Below are positions 43,306 to 53,899 of a stretch of DNA of 64,000 bases, piece by piece. The stretch covers positions 1 through 64,000 of the forward strand of contig NZ_JABBFR010000004.1 of the NCBI RefSeq assembly GCF_018494065.1, given 5' to 3'. Under the pieces are notes generated by a model. The model was not told where the DNA came from. It made no database searches and was given only the letters and a program-made list of their open reading frames with translations. The stretch's first letter is position 1. Every line of letters starts with the position of its first letter. The DNA comes from Rosenbergiella gaditana (GTDB lineage: Bacteria > Pseudomonadota > Gammaproteobacteria > Enterobacterales > Enterobacteriaceae). Both the position numbers and the translations under genes were made by a program.

Positions 43306-44151
43306 CTAATCCCTAATCGGTAAATCGCATGTTTTTAACCATGCTTCAATAGTTTTACCTGCTGGCAGTTTCAGGCGTTTACTGTCGAAATCTTTGACAA
43401 TCTCACTTTCAGGGTCATCAATGAATTTCCTTCGACTATCCAGCATATCCTGATCTGAGTACATCAAATAGAGTAATGACTTTATAAATGCCCCTTGGCT
43501 ATTGATAGTTTTCATGCCAACTTTTTTACTTATCTTTTCTTGAGTTATAAGCTCATTGCCGAACATAGAATTTAATATTGGCATACCCCCATTTCTTAAA
43601 AGCTCAAGTTCAGACCTTGTTATGGCGAAGTCATCTATGGAGAACAATCTTTCTCTGTCAAAAAAAATAATGCTAGGACTGTATCCCTCTGTGTTAGGCG
43701 TATTTTTATCATGCTTCAAATTGAAATGTTCCCTTAGCATGGTTAAAGAAACTACATTTGCAGCCTGAGTAATTTCAAATTCTGGGGATGATAATTCCGT
43801 ATGATTTATACCAAACCAACCTCTAGCATTTTCTATAAGACCGTCAGGATCATCGTTGTCATCTGCTTCATGTAACATAAATGAACGGTACGATGAACTT
43901 TCCTCGATATTGTTCATATCCGTTATGTACGTAAGGCCTCGTTCATTCCAGCCACAATTTAACTGCTCGAATAAATCGTCACTAAGTGAAGCACTAACGT
44001 ATGCAGTATCACCTTTGTCTCTCTTTATGTTTATATGAACACATAATTGTAAAACTCCGATTGCTGCAAAATGTAATAAGTCATCTACGCCGCAATTTAG
44101 CTCTAGTGCTGCTTTACTCAATGGATAGTATTTTCTTAACGGTAGAGCCAT
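43306..44151 (-). CDS. hypothetical protein of the mobile element
   Basis: This is a 281-residue protein. The N-terminus (YYPLSKAALELNCGVDDLLH) looks like a helix-turn-helix that senses a column of helices, as in many phage regulators. The C-terminus (SKRLKLPAGKTIEAWLKTCD) is like the second DNA-binding segment of such proteins. No catalytic motif is seen. It lies between the integrase and alpA on the same strand. The family is not one I can name. Confidence 0.5.
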   Translation of the reverse strand: MALPLRKYYPLSKAALELNCGVDDLLHFAAIGVLQLCVHINIKRDKGDTAYVSASLSDDLFEQLNCGWNERGLTYITDMNNIEESSSYRSFMLHEADDNDDPDGLIENARGWFGINHTELSSPEFEITQAANVVSLTMLREHFNLKHDKNTPNTEGYSPSIIFFDRERLFSIDDFAITRSELELLRNGGMPILNSMFGNELITQEKISKKVGMKTINSQGAFIKSLLYLMYSDQDMLDSRRKFIDDPESEIVKDFDSKRLKLPAGKTIEAWLKTCDLPIRD

Positions 44152-44192
44152 AACGTCACCTATAACGTTAAACCTTAAAAGGGATTGAGTCA

Positions 44193-44230
44193 GGCGGTAA
44201 GGTTTGCCGCTTTTCGCCCCGTCAGGCTAG
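44193..44230. repeat. interspersed hairpin repeat, copy 4, beside integrase
   Basis: GGCGGTAAGGTTTGCCGCTT, then TTCGCCCCGTCAGGCTAG. It is flanked by GATTGAG (44183) and CTCAATC (44231), which form an outer 7-bp stem. It ends 15 bases before the integrase stop, so it can serve as the integrase terminator. The inner hairpin and preceding GGGATTGAGTCA resemble copy 2 in the DUF3289 array. Confidence 0.6.
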
Positions 44231-44245
44231 GCTCAATCTATTCCG

Positions 44246-45505
44246 TTACTGCGCCTTTCTAATCGGCGTTACGTTGTATTCTGTACCAGCTTCCAATGCC
44301 ACCAGCAAGTCAGCCCATTGCGTTAATGCTGCTCTGCGTTCGTTAAAATATTGGTGTCGGTTATAGATACCCTCTACGCCTTTAATACGGTGATTAAGAC
44401 ATCTTTCAGCCACAACCGGATCTACACCTAACGCCGCAAGGTGTGTTCTCGCTGTCCGTCTAAAGTCGTGTATCGTGAAGTTTGGAACATCAGGAAGCTC
44501 TGCCCGAACCTTTGCCAGTGCTACGGGTAAAGTTGATTCCTGAATATGTGGGATCATCCTGTTTTGCATCTTACGGGCGGGTAAGACGAACTTACTGTTA
44601 CACGAAAAAGTATGAAGCTCTCTAAGCCATTCAACGGCTACGGGTGCTAGTGGAATGTCTATTGCGTCACCGTTCTTGCTACGCTCCTCTGGTAAGTGCC
44701 AGACTGCGTTATCTAAGTCGAATTCTTCCCACCTTGCCGCGCATAACTCCATTTTACGGACACATAAGGCCAGTAATAGCTTAAAGGTGAGTTCATTCTG
44801 GCGGCTAAAGCCTTTGGCAGTTCGCATCCCTTGGAATAAGCGGATTAGTTCATCACGGTTCAGCCATCTATCACGGCTAACCTCTTTTCCGCCAGCATCA
44901 GACACCTCAAACGCTGAACATGGGTTTACTTCTAGATACTCGCGCTTAATCCCGTAATCAAAGATTCTGCGCGTCCAGCGTAGAACATCCGTTGCTATGG
45001 TAGGCGCACCACGCTTCACAATACCTTTTAGCATGTCATCAATATGGCGGGGTTTAACGTCTTCTACCTTCATACTGCCGATATTCGGGTTTATATCTTT
45101 GTCGATTCTGCGTCTGAGAATATCGGGATGCTTCCAACGCCCTAGTATTTGGCTCTCAAAATACTCGGCTGCGAGTTGGTGAAACTTCTTGGCGTTCTTC
45201 TCGGCTTCCATCTTTTTGATAGCATCGGCCTTCCTCTCCTGCTTCTCTCCGGCAACGTCATAGCCCAAAGATACCCGTGCAGATAATTCTTTCGCCATAT
45301 CACGGGCTTTCGATAGTGAAAGCTCGCTATAAGACGCAATCATCATTGAGCGTGATTTGCCGCTGAATTTATAGCGGAACCGCCAGAATGGTGCGGTGTA
45401 GTTTTTGGGGAAGCAGAGATATAAGCCGTTACCGTCCGCTTTCCCCTCGAAACGCTCTCCAGCCTTAATCCATGCGCGGATCTGCATATCTGTTAATTTT
45501 GGCAT
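44246..45505 (-). CDS. int: P4-type tyrosine integrase
   Basis: Started at ATG 45505 (MPKLTDMQIRAWIKAGERFE), the protein is 419 residues; in-frame ATGs up to 45646 add non-conserved residues. The N-terminal arm-binding domain (about 1-85) is of the DUF4102 type. The catalytic domain shows R in LLALCVRKMELCAARW, H-x-x-R in TIHDFRRTARTHLAALG, H in ERCLNHRIKG and the nucleophile Y in GIYNRHQYF. It integrates and, with AlpA, excises the element. It lies 190 bases from the yicC stop, so the attachment site is probably in or next to the yicC 3' end. No tRNA is present there. Confidence 0.9.
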   Translation of the reverse strand: MPKLTDMQIRAWIKAGERFEGKADGNGLYLCFPKNYTAPFWRFRYKFSGKSRSMMIASYSELSLSKARDMAKELSARVSLGYDVAGEKQERKADAIKKMEAEKNAKKFHQLAAEYFESQILGRWKHPDILRRRIDKDINPNIGSMKVEDVKPRHIDDMLKGIVKRGAPTIATDVLRWTRRIFDYGIKREYLEVNPCSAFEVSDAGGKEVSRDRWLNRDELIRLFQGMRTAKGFSRQNELTFKLLLALCVRKMELCAARWEEFDLDNAVWHLPEERSKNGDAIDIPLAPVAVEWLRELHTFSCNSKFVLPARKMQNRMIPHIQESTLPVALAKVRAELPDVPNFTIHDFRRTARTHLAALGVDPVVAERCLNHRIKGVEGIYNRHQYFNERRAALTQWADLLVALEAGTEYNVTPIRKAQ

Positions 45506-45638
45506 TTGCGAATACCTGAACATTGAATAGGAGTGTGTACATAAATCGATGTACATAAATACCATTATGCACACCTCTATGTACACGGAAAACGTGCGCT
45601 TTGTTGCGTCTTTATGATAGCTGTTGATAATAAAAAAC

Positions 45639-45653
45639 CGCGACAATGCGCGG
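45639..45653. terminator. small hairpin between integrase and yicC
   Basis: CCGCG and CGCGG with a 5-base loop, preceded by AAAAAA and followed by CTTATG. On the minus strand the tail is TTTTTT, so it works as terminator for yicC, 43 bases past its stop. Confidence 0.65.
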
Positions 45654-45695
45654 CTTATGAGGATTTGGTGCGGGTGGGTGATTCTTTGTGATAGC

Positions 45696-46559
45696 TTACT
45701 CGATGTTCTGAATCTGCTCGCGCATCTGTTCGATCAGCACTTTTAACTCTATCGCCGAGGTAGTGATGGTGGCATTGATAGACTTGGAAGCAAGAGTATT
45801 GGATTCACGATTGAACTCTTGCATCATAAAATCTAGGCGACGGCCGACGGCTTCTTTTTTCTTCAGAATATTGTAGGTTTCCTTAATATGAGCATCAAGC
45901 CGGTCAAGCTCTTCGGCTACATCGATACGTTGTGTAAGCATAATCAATTCTTGTTCAAGTCTCTGGTTATCGACCTGAATAGCGGCATCGTCGAGTTTAC
46001 TGACGAGGCGCTCACGCTGCCAGACGAGTACAGCAGGCATCTCTGTTCTGACGGCGGCGACTTCGTGGCTTACTGCTGAGAGGCGTTGCTCGATCAGTTG
46101 CTTAAGCGCAGCGCCTTCCGTTTCACGTGCTTCAACAAACGCATTCAATGCTTGATCTAGCCCGACCAACAGCTGCTGGTTGATGGTATCTAAATCCTGT
46201 TCACCAGCGCTCATCACACCTGGCCAGCGTAGAATATCGACAGGGTCAATCGATCCCTCATCGGTTTGACACTTCACCCAGTTTGCGGCGTTAATCACTT
46301 GCTGCGCTAACGTCTTGTTCAGCGATAATTCGCCTTGAGCACCTGGGTTCGGTTCGAAACGAAGTTGGCATTCGACCTTACCACGGGTTAAACGCTGACG
46401 GATACGATCGCGGATTACCGGTTCTAAACTACGAAATTGTTCAGGGAGACGAATATAGGTTTCGAGGTAACGCTGATTGACAGAGCGTAGCTCCCAGCTG
46501 GCATTACCCCATTCTCCTTTCATATCGTGGCGTGCAAAAGCGGTCATACTGCGGATCAT
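45696..46559 (-). CDS. yicC: endoribonuclease YicC
   Basis: This 287-residue protein of the YicC/YloC family has been shown in E. coli to be an endoribonuclease contributing to small-RNA turnover. MIRSMTAFARHD, GNASWELRSVNQRYLETYIR, RGKVECQLRFEPN and the C-terminal EQELIMLTQRIDVAEELDRL, VGRRLDFMMQEFNRESNTLA are diagnostic. In E. coli yicC is directly divergent from rph; here a lipoprotein gene and nupC lie between. The accessory element ends right after its stop codon. Confidence 0.95.
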   Translation of the reverse strand: MIRSMTAFARHDMKGEWGNASWELRSVNQRYLETYIRLPEQFRSLEPVIRDRIRQRLTRGKVECQLRFEPNPGAQGELSLNKTLAQQVINAANWVKCQTDEGSIDPVDILRWPGVMSAGEQDLDTINQQLLVGLDQALNAFVEARETEGAALKQLIEQRLSAVSHEVAAVRTEMPAVLVWQRERLVSKLDDAAIQVDNQRLEQELIMLTQRIDVAEELDRLDAHIKETYNILKKKEAVGRRLDFMMQEFNRESNTLASKSINATITTSAIELKVLIEQMREQIQNIE

Positions 46560-46696
46560 AGTGATTACTCATTTTGGTCAATTTACGATGAGTATAGCCT
46601 TCGAGCCGCCTTGAAAACAGAGCAGTATGTTGGTCGATAGATATATTACCCATTCCCCCTTAAGATATGGGCTTTCTTAAAGGATAAAGGTTAAAG

Positions 46697-47125
46697 ATGA
46701 AAACGTTAGTTTATCCGTTATTACTGCTCAGCGGTTTGATGATGGGTGGATGCCAGCAGCGGCAGCCTGAAGTGATGCCCATAGCGCACTCTTGTCAGGT
46801 GGGAACCCTAATGCAGCAAACTCAGCTCTGGTTTGGGCTGACTCGACCTAATGGCCAATCTATTTCGACACAACAGTGGCAACACTTCGTCGACCAAGTT
46901 GTTACGCCGGCCTTTCCACAAGGGTTGTCGGTAACAGAAGCAAAAGGGCAGTGGTTGGGGAATAATGGTGCGCTTGTCAGCGAAAATAGTCGTGGTTTAT
47001 TATTAATTTATCCGGCAAGCAAACAGAAGTCGCAAGCTATTGACCTCATCCGCACCCGTTATCGGCAGCTTTTTGCTCAGGAATCGGTAATGCGTATTGA
47101 CCAGCCGGTCTGTGTGGCATTTTAG
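46697..47125 (+). CDS. DUF3574-type lipoprotein
   Basis: This 142-residue protein has a lipoprotein signal (MKTLVYPLLLLSGLMMGGC, lipidated C19). TQLWFGLTRPNGQSISTQQW followed by FVDQVVTPAFPQGLSVTEAK and GQWLGNNG fits the DUF3574 family of unknown function. Two further Cys residues (SCQVG, QPVCVAF) could pair. It is a single gene inserted between yicC and nupC. Confidence 0.75.
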   Translation: MKTLVYPLLLLSGLMMGGCQQRQPEVMPIAHSCQVGTLMQQTQLWFGLTRPNGQSISTQQWQHFVDQVVTPAFPQGLSVTEAKGQWLGNNGALVSENSRGLLLIYPASKQKSQAIDLIRTRYRQLFAQESVMRIDQPVCVAF

Positions 47126-47158
47126 TGTTCAGGCGCAACCTCTGCGCCTGAATAACGC

Positions 47159-48343
47159 CTAGAGAAATAGGCTTGCGAAGGCTGCCGAGAGTAAACTCAC
47201 CAAGGTGGAACCATACACCAGTTTCCAACCATAGCGTGAAACGATATTACCCTGCTTTTCATTGAGCCCTTTCACGGCCCCCGCAACAATACCGATTGAG
47301 GCAAAGTTAGCAAAGGAGACCAAGAAGATAGATAAAATGCCGAGCCCCTTTGTAGTAAATTGCCCCGCCGTCTTCTGCAAATCAATCATCGCGACAAATT
47401 CATTCGATACCAGCTTGGTCGCCATTATGCTTCCCGCTTTTAAGGCATCTTGTGTGGGAATACCGACTAACCAAGCAAGGGGGGAAAATAAGTAACCGAG
47501 CAGCTGCTGGAAACTGTAGCCAAACAGTACTGAGAACAATGCATTGATTGCACTCATTAAGGCGATAAACCCGATAAGCATCGCCAGTATAATCATGGCT
47601 ACTTTGAACCCGGCAAGGATATATTCTCCTAACATCTCGAAAAAGCTCTGTTTTTCATGAAGCTTATCCAGTGAAATCGGTGTGTCTTCATGGTGAGGTG
47701 TCGGATTGATAATGGATAAAATAATAAAGGTACTGAACATATTCAGTAGCAATGCCGTGACGACATAACGCGCATCGATCATCGACATATAGGCGCCGAC
47801 AATGGATAACGATACCGTCGACATCGCGGTGGCCGCCATGGTGTACAGCCGTTTCGGCGGGATATCAGCAAGGATACCTTTATAGGCAATGAAGTTCTCG
47901 GACTGTCCTAAGATCAGGGTACTCACGGCATTAAAAGATTCGAGTTTCCCCATACCATTGACTTTAGACAGCAAGGTACCCACTACACGGATCAATAGCG
48001 GTAAAATTTTCCAGTGCTGCAAAATACCAATCAAGGCAGAAATGAAAATAATCGGGCAGAGTACGCCAAGAAAAACGAATGCCAAGCCTTGTTGATGTAG
48101 GCCCCCAAACACAAAATCAGTCCCCTGAGCGGCAAAGCCCAGTAAGGCTTCAAAAAATCCACTGACGGTACTGACCAACGCTAATCCGGCCGATGAATGT
48201 AAGCAAAACCAGCCAATCGTACCTTCAATAACCAGGAGTTGTAATATAAAGCGTAATCGAATTTGTTGGCGATCATGGCTGACAAGCAACGCCAGTAGCC
48301 CAATCACGACAAGGGCGAGGATAAAATGTAATAAGGTCGACAT
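47159..48343 (-). CDS. nupC: concentrative nucleoside transporter NupC
   Basis: This is a 394-residue inner-membrane nucleoside:H+ symporter (E. coli NupC 400). Conserved stretches: [75 protein letters not shown] and [15 protein letters not shown], covering the substrate- and cation-binding hairpins. In E. coli nupC lies elsewhere and is controlled by CytR/CRP; the 149-base gap to rph should hold both divergent promoters. NupX is an alternative, but similarity to NupC is higher. Confidence 0.92.
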   Translation of the reverse strand: MSTLLHFILALVVIGLLALLVSHDRQQIRLRFILQLLVIEGTIGWFCLHSSAGLALVSTVSGFFEALLGFAAQGTDFVFGGLHQQGLAFVFLGVLCPIIFISALIGILQHWKILPLLIRVVGTLLSKVNGMGKLESFNAVSTLILGQSENFIAYKGILADIPPKRLYTMAATAMSTVSLSIVGAYMSMIDARYVVTALLLNMFSTFIILSIINPTPHHEDTPISLDKLHEKQSFFEMLGEYILAGFKVAMIILAMLIGFIALMSAINALFSVLFGYSFQQLLGYLFSPLAWLVGIPTQDALKAGSIMATKLVSNEFVAMIDLQKTAGQFTTKGLGILSIFLVSFANFASIGIVAGAVKGLNEKQGNIVSRYGWKLVYGSTLVSLLSAAFASLFL

Positions 48344-48492
48344 ATCAAGGTTTCATTCGCGAAAGAGTAATATTTAGCCATAGTGAGTAAATTATTTCAC
48401 CTGTAATCTCGGCAATTTTTCGCGCTAACAAGACACTGATTGGCGAAATCCGTATACTGTGCAGCGTCATTCACCGTAGTCGGAGAGAATTT

Positions 48493-49209
48493 ATGCGTCC
48501 AGCAGGCCGTAGTGCACAGCAAGTCCGTCCCGTTACCATCACGCGTCATTATACTAAACATGCGGAAGGGTCGGTATTAGTCGAGTTTGGGGAAACAAAA
48601 GTTCTCTGCAACGCTACTGTTGAAGAAGGCGTACCTCGTTTCTTAAAGGGACAAGGCCAAGGGTGGGTGACAGCAGAGTACGGAATGTTACCGCGCTCTA
48701 CCCATAGCCGTATGCCACGTGAAGCTGCCAAAGGTAAACAAGGTGGGCGTACTTTAGAAATCCAACGTCTAATCGCGCGATCATTACGTGCGGCCGTGGA
48801 TTTAAAAGCGTTAGGCGAATATACCATTACCCTCGATTGTGATGTCATCCAAGCGGATGGCGGTACCCGTACCGCTTCTATCACGGGTGCCTGTGTGGCC
48901 TTAGCGGATGCCTTAAATGCCTTAGTGGCCAAAGGTAAACTGGCTAAAAACCCAATGAAAGGGATGGTCGCGGCCATTTCTGTTGGTGTCGTAGATGGTG
49001 AAGCGCGCTGTGACCTTGAGTATGTTGAGGATTCCGCAGCAGATACCGATATGAATGTCGTGATGCTTGAAGACGGCCGAATGATTGAAGTTCAGGGCAC
49101 GGCTGAGGGGGAACCCTTTAGCCACGAAGAACTTCTTGCCTTGTTGGCGCTGGCCAAAGAAGGGATTAACGAGTTAATCACTGCGCAGAAAGCCGCATTG
49201 AATCAATAA
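48493..49209 (+). CDS. rph: ribonuclease PH
   Basis: This 238-residue phosphate-dependent 3' exoribonuclease trims tRNA precursors. [40 protein letters not shown], [15 protein letters not shown] [12 protein letters not shown] and [19 protein letters not shown] match RNase PH. It is full length, without the frameshift known from E. coli K-12 rph. It is co-transcribed with pyrE across the attenuator. Confidence 0.97.
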   Translation: MRPAGRSAQQVRPVTITRHYTKHAEGSVLVEFGETKVLCNATVEEGVPRFLKGQGQGWVTAEYGMLPRSTHSRMPREAAKGKQGGRTLEIQRLIARSLRAAVDLKALGEYTITLDCDVIQADGGTRTASITGACVALADALNALVAKGKLAKNPMKGMVAAISVGVVDGEARCDLEYVEDSAADTDMNVVMLEDGRMIEVQGTAEGEPFSHEELLALLALAKEGINELITAQKAALNQ

Positions 49210-49217
49210 TATAAATC

Positions 49218-49242
49218 AAGCGACCCATAAGGTCGCTTTTTT
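49218..49242 (+). terminator. pyrE attenuator
   Basis: AAGCGACC and GGTCGCTT (8 bp) followed by TTTTTT lie between rph and pyrE, 14 bases before the pyrE ATG. In E. coli the equivalent terminator is controlled by UTP level through coupling of translation at the rph end with transcription; the placement here permits the same mechanism. Confidence 0.8.
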
Positions 49243-49256
49243 ATGGGGAAAAGATA

Positions 49257-49898
49257 ATGAAAGCGTGGCAGCGTGAGTTCATCGAATTTGCCATCAGTAA
49301 GCAAGTACTGAAATTCGGCGAATTTACTTTAAAATCAGGCCGTAAAAGCCCTTACTTTTTTAATGCTGGCCTATTTAATACGGGGCGTGATTTAGCGCAG
49401 CTTGGACGTTTCTATGCACAAGCATTAGTCGATTCAGGAATAAATTTCGACTTACTGTTTGGACCGGCCTATAAAGGTATACCGATTGCCACGACCACGG
49501 CGGTGGCACTGGCTGACCATCACCAACGCGACCTCCCTTATTGTTTCAATCGCAAGGAAGCCAAAGATCATGGAGAGGGAGGGTTACTGGTTGGGAGCCC
49601 ACTCGAAGGTCGAGTAATGTTAGTGGATGATGTGATCACGGCAGGCACGGCTATTCGTGAGTCGATGGAAATCATTACTGCGCATCATGCGACGCTGGCG
49701 GGCGTCTTAATCTCCTTAGATCGTCAAGAGAGAGGGCGTGAAGAGATTTCGGCGATTCAAGAAGTGGAGCGCGATTACCAGTGCCAAGTTATTTCAATCG
49801 TTACATTGAAAGATCTCATTAGCTATCTTGAAGAAAAACCCGCAATGGCTGAAGCCTTAGAGGCGGTAAAAGCGTATCGCGAGCAGTACGGTATTTGA
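49257..49898 (+). CDS. pyrE: orotate phosphoribosyltransferase
   Basis: This 213-residue enzyme (E. coli 213) forms OMP from orotate and PRPP in pyrimidine synthesis. The PRPP motif is [12 protein letters not shown], with the catalytic loop [13 protein letters not shown] and the orotate-binding [16 protein letters not shown]. It is the second gene of rph-pyrE, attenuated upstream and closed by a strong terminator. Confidence 0.97.
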   Translation: MKAWQREFIEFAISKQVLKFGEFTLKSGRKSPYFFNAGLFNTGRDLAQLGRFYAQALVDSGINFDLLFGPAYKGIPIATTTAVALADHHQRDLPYCFNRKEAKDHGEGGLLVGSPLEGRVMLVDDVITAGTAIRESMEIITAHHATLAGVLISLDRQERGREEISAIQEVERDYQCQVISIVTLKDLISYLEEKPAMAEALEAVKAYREQYGI

Positions 49899-49902
49899 TA
49901 GT

Positions 49903-49929
49903 GATAGCGGGGCTATGCTCCCCGCTATC
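49903..49929. terminator. bidirectional terminator between pyrE and slmA
   Basis: GATAGCGGGG and CCCCGCTATC pair perfectly over 10 bp with a 7-base loop, between two convergent genes (4 bases after the pyrE stop, 10 before the slmA stop). The plus tail TCATTGC is weak in T. Confidence 0.7.
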
Positions 49930-49938
49930 CTCATTGCA

Positions 49939-50535
49939 CTAGTAAAGCTGTGCGGCGACTAACGGCCAACGCAGTTCAAAGTTCGCTGTCGGTTTAAAGC
50001 GAAACCCAGAGCGTACATAACGTGACAGCAGTCCTTCACAAAAGGCAATCAGTTGGCTGGCTAACAGTGTTTCATCAACGTGAAAACCTTCACCATCGCG
50101 TATTTTCTTCTCTTTCATCACTTGGCGTAATTGGACTTCAATACGTTCAAATAGCTGATTTATTCTGTCTTGCAAACGGTCCTTTTCGAACATTAATGCA
50201 TGACCGGTCATGATACGGGTCAGGCCAGGATTTCTTTCCCCAAATCCCAAAATAAGCTGAACGATAAGTTTGAGTCGAAGCAAAGTCTCTTTTTCATCGT
50301 TAAGAATCAGGTTGATTCGGGTAATAAGGCTATCTTCAATAAACTCGATCAAACTATCGAACATCTTTGTTTTACTAGGAAAGTGTCGATAAAGTGCAGC
50401 TTCTGATACCCCTACATTCGCGGCTAATTTCGCGGTAGTGATGCGTTGACTGCCATCACTGGATTCCAACATATGAGCCAATGCTTGTAAGATTTCTTCA
50501 CGTCGGTTGCCCCGCGTGTTTTTTTTCTCTGCCAT
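49939..50535 (-). CDS. slmA: nucleoid occlusion factor SlmA
   Basis: This 198-residue TetR-family protein (E. coli 198) has the HTH at [20 protein letters not shown] and [14 protein letters not shown]. It binds SlmA sites on DNA and blocks FtsZ rings over the nucleoid. The gene order pyrE-slmA-dut-coaBC is as in E. coli. No odd feature. Confidence 0.96.
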   Translation of the reverse strand: MAEKKNTRGNRREEILQALAHMLESSDGSQRITTAKLAANVGVSEAALYRHFPSKTKMFDSLIEFIEDSLITRINLILNDEKETLLRLKLIVQLILGFGERNPGLTRIMTGHALMFEKDRLQDRINQLFERIEVQLRQVMKEKKIRDGEGFHVDETLLASQLIAFCEGLLSRYVRSGFRFKPTANFELRWPLVAAQLY

Positions 50536-50616
50536 GCCTTTAACCGTCCTAAAAATCCTAATGAATAACCCCGAACTTGGGGCTATTTCAGAGATAATTT
50601 ACCTAAAGGGGCAATA

Positions 50617-51072
50617 TTACTGACGACCAGAGTGCCCGAATCCGCCTTCACCGCGTTCTGTCTGCGTGAACTCTTCAACAAGAGTAAATTCTGCTTGAAC
50701 CACCGGCACAAAAACTAATTGTGCAATACGATCACCGGCTTCAATGACAAAAGGCTGTTCACTGCGGTTCCACACGGACACCATCAATTGACCTTGGTAA
50801 TCAGAATCGATCAAGCCGACAAGATTCCCTAAAACGATACCGTGCTTATGCCCTAAACCGGAGCGAGGCAGAATGACGGCTGCTAGCTGTGGGTCGGCAA
50901 CGTGTATGGCGAGACCGGTCGGGATAAGCGTGGTACTGCCAGCGTCAAGCGTCACTGATCCATCAGTACAGGCGCGTAAGTCGAGGCCCGCTGAGCCAGG
51001 GGTCGCGTAGGTAGGTAAAGGGAATTCTTTTCCTACACGTGGGTCAAGAATCTTAATATCGATCTTTTTCAT
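50617..51072 (-). CDS. dut: dUTPase
   Basis: This 151-residue trimeric dUTP diphosphatase (E. coli 152) keeps uracil out of DNA and makes dUMP for thymidylate synthesis. The five motifs are visible: [48 protein letters not shown] and the C-terminal [11 protein letters not shown] arm. Its start overlaps the coaBC end by 20 bases. Confidence 0.96.
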   Translation of the reverse strand: MKKIDIKILDPRVGKEFPLPTYATPGSAGLDLRACTDGSVTLDAGSTTLIPTGLAIHVADPQLAAVILPRSGLGHKHGIVLGNLVGLIDSDYQGQLMVSVWNRSEQPFVIEAGDRIAQLVFVPVVQAEFTLVEEFTQTERGEGGFGHSGRQ

Positions 51073-52270
51073 AGAGGTTGACTATCTCGTCTAATAATTG
51101 CTGGCCAAGGAGTTGCTTGTTACACAGTGGTAACTGTTTTTCTCCCTCCTGCCAGAAAAGGTGAAGGGCATTATTATCACTATCGAAACCTTGAGTTGTC
51201 CCCGAGACATTATTGGCGCAAATCAAGTCGAGGTTTTTACGTTCTCTTTTTTGTCGGGCATATTCTTCCACATTCTGGGTTTCTGCCGCAAATCCAACCA
51301 CAAAAGGTTTGGGGGCTGGTAGGCCGGCAACCCCTGCAACAATGTCAGGGTTTTTAACAAGTTGCAGAGTGATTTCATCTGTATCTGTGGTTTTTTTTAT
51401 TTTTTCCGCTGCAATATTTACCGCACGATAATCGGCTACGGCGGCACATCCGATAAAGATATGTTGCTCGGCTATCTCTGCCATCACTGCATTTTGCATC
51501 TCCTCGGCGGAGACGACGTCTCTACGAACAGTACCCGGAGGGGTAGTTAATTCAACTGGTCCACTGATTAGGGTGACTCTGGCTCCACGTGCGGCGGCGG
51601 CACGGGCGATAGCAAATCCCATTTTTCCCGAGCTTTTATTGCTGATATATCGAACGGGATCCAAGGCTTCACGAGTGGGTCCTGCAGTAATCATGATATG
51701 TAGATGTGCAAGATCATGTTGGGCGGTGTGCCACGCGATCGCTTTTTCGACTATTACTAAGGGATCTAACATTCGGCCTGGGCCGACATCGCCACAGGCT
51801 TGATGACCATGGTCGGGGCCCCATACCATAAAGTGGTGTTCCCGAAGTTTGGCTAAATTACTGGCCGTCAACGTTGAGCGATACATCTGCTGATTCATTG
51901 CGGGAACGATGGCGATGGGGGCTGCTGTGGCTAAACAAGTGGTGGTCACGATATCGTTCGCCATTCCTTGCGCAATACGGGCGATAAGATCCGCTGATGC
52001 TGGGGCGATGATGACTAAATCTGCCCATTTCGCCAGCTCAATATGCCCCATTGCGGCTTCAGCGTTAGGATCGAGTAAATCATTCGATACGGGATAACCA
52101 CTTACCGCTTGTAGGCTCAACGCTGTGATGAATGCTTCGGCAGCGTGGGTCATCATGACCCGCACCTCAGCACCTTGTTCGCGTAACCGACGTACTAAGT
52201 CCGGTGTTTTGTAGGCGGCAATCCCTCCACTTACACCAAGAAGGATACGTTTATTAGTCAGGTTACTCAT
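51053..52270 (-). CDS. coaBC: bifunctional phosphopantothenoylcysteine synthetase/decarboxylase
   Basis: Started at ATG 52270 ([20 protein letters not shown]), the protein is 405 residues (E. coli 406); an ATG 12 bases upstream is also possible. The N-terminal flavoprotein decarboxylase (CoaC, about 1-190) has [18 protein letters not shown] and GDVGPGRM. The C-terminal CoaB synthetase has [27 protein letters not shown] and VKNPDIV. It catalyses two steps of CoA synthesis. Co-transcribed with dut. Confidence 0.96.
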   Translation of the reverse strand: MSNLTNKRILLGVSGGIAAYKTPDLVRRLREQGAEVRVMMTHAAEAFITALSLQAVSGYPVSNDLLDPNAEAAMGHIELAKWADLVIIAPASADLIARIAQGMANDIVTTTCLATAAPIAIVPAMNQQMYRSTLTASNLAKLREHHFMVWGPDHGHQACGDVGPGRMLDPLVIVEKAIAWHTAQHDLAHLHIMITAGPTREALDPVRYISNKSSGKMGFAIARAAAARGARVTLISGPVELTTPPGTVRRDVVSAEEMQNAVMAEIAEQHIFIGCAAVADYRAVNIAAEKIKKTTDTDEITLQLVKNPDIVAGVAGLPAPKPFVVGFAAETQNVEEYARQKRERKNLDLICANNVSGTTQGFDSDNNALHLFWQEGEKQLPLCNKQLLGQQLLDEIVNLYEKDRY

Positions 52271-52503
52271 AGGGTGTCCCATCGTATAAGGTCAAACGGT
52301 CAATGGAGAAAGGGTTTGTATGGTATCACAAAGCAAGATTATCCCAAGGGTTTAGCCTATCTCATTGATTATAATGTTTTTTTGTTAAGAATATCAGTCA
52401 CTATTAAAAACTGGGATAAGACTCGAAAATCGAGTCTTTCTCACTGGGCGTATGACCAGTGATTGTCTAACTTATCGACTACTGGGTGAGTGGAGGACTA
52501 ATC

Positions 52504-53157
52504 ATGAGTGAGAAACCACGGGAAAAACTCTTAGAGAGTGGCGCTTCAACCTTAACGAATAGCGAGCTATTGGCTATTTTCTTACGTACCGGGGGGCCAG
52601 GGATGCCTGTACTGGATTTTGCTCATTACCTACTGTCGCATTTTGGAAGCTTACAGGCGGTAATGAGTGCCAGCCAAGCACAATACGCCTCGATAAAAGG
52701 GATAGGGCAGTCGAAGTTATGTCAGATATATGCCATCGCAGAACTTGGTAAACGTTTTTACCAGGAGCAACTGCTCTGCCAAGAAAGTATTTCAGACCCG
52801 AGTGAGGCCTATTACTATTTGGTGAGCCAACTAGCCCATTTAGAGCGTGAAGTGTTTCAAGTGGTTTTTTTGGATAATCGCCATCGAGTTTTGCAGGCAC
52901 AGACAATGTTCCAAGGAACCATTAATAGCGTTGAGGTTCATCCTCGAGAAGTGGTAAAAGAGGCGTTGCGTCAAAATGCGGCCGCAATAATCTTGGCTCA
53001 TAATCATCCCTCAGGGGTGTCGAAACCGAGTGAAGCCGACAAAAAAATTACTCAGCAAATTCAAAAAGCGTGTCGTTTGTTTAATATTTCAGTCCTCGAC
53101 CATTTTGTCATTGGACGTGGTGAATTTTTTTCATTTGCTCAACATGGTTGGCTATAA
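52504..53157 (+). CDS. radC: RadC/JAMM-domain protein
   Basis: ATG 52504 (MSEKPREKLLESGASTLTNS), preceded by GGAGGA, gives 217 residues; an in-frame GTG at 52486 overlaps that ribosome site. The N-terminal helix-hairpin-helix region has IKGIGQSKLCQI. The JAMM/MPN metal motif is HNHPSGVSKPSEAD with upstream E in VEVHPREVV. A DNA repair role was claimed historically but is unproven. Its place between coaBC and rpmB is as in E. coli. Confidence 0.93.
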   Translation: MSEKPREKLLESGASTLTNSELLAIFLRTGGPGMPVLDFAHYLLSHFGSLQAVMSASQAQYASIKGIGQSKLCQIYAIAELGKRFYQEQLLCQESISDPSEAYYYLVSQLAHLEREVFQVVFLDNRHRVLQAQTMFQGTINSVEVHPREVVKEALRQNAAAIILAHNHPSGVSKPSEADKKITQQIQKACRLFNISVLDHFVIGRGEFFSFAQHGWL

Positions 53158-53243
53158 CGTTGAAAAATCGGTTAAAAAAAAGACAATTAACCGAAAAAGT
53201 ATACTTTTTCATCGATCCTAGGAGATCTTTATCTGTTCGGGTC

Positions 53244-53272
53244 TTGAGCACTTGGCCGACAGGGCGTATACT
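53244..53272 (+). promoter_or_regulatory. rpmB-rpmG promoter
   Basis: TTGAGC (53244-53249), 17-base spacer, TATACT (53267-53272), followed by CGCC-rich sequence as in stringently controlled ribosomal promoters. The transcript would have a leader of about 140 bases before rpmB. The remaining gap 53158-53417 shows no gene. Confidence 0.6.
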
Positions 53273-53381
53273 ACGCCACCTTTGAGAATCTCGGGTTTGG
53301 CGTTTAGGCCTGCTCAGCGGGTTCACATTGAACTCGCCTGGATAGGTTAAAAGCCTGACGAGGCGGCCAAAACCTAAGTGA

Positions 53382-53654
<273 letters not shown>

Positions 53655-53662
53655 GGAACTGA

Positions 53663-53833
<171 letters not shown>

Positions 53834-53850
53834 TTTTAGTATTCTTATAA

Positions 53851-53877
53851 AAACCCGGCCCTATGGTCGGGTTTTTT
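53851..53877 (+). terminator. terminator after rpmG
   Basis: AACCCGGCC and GGTCGGGTT pair over 9 bp (one G-U), preceded by AAAA and followed by TTTTTG. It ends 23 bases before the mutM ATG, so mutM must have its own promoter or depend on readthrough. Confidence 0.85.
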
Positions 53878-53899
53878 GTTTTTAAGAGGGGAGTACTCG

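Noticed and set aside
45606..45695. Possible tRNA 3' end as attachment site (TTTGGTGCGGGTGGG)
   Set aside because: No T-loop GGTTCGA or acceptor pairing can be drawn around it; only a short CCA-like string is present.
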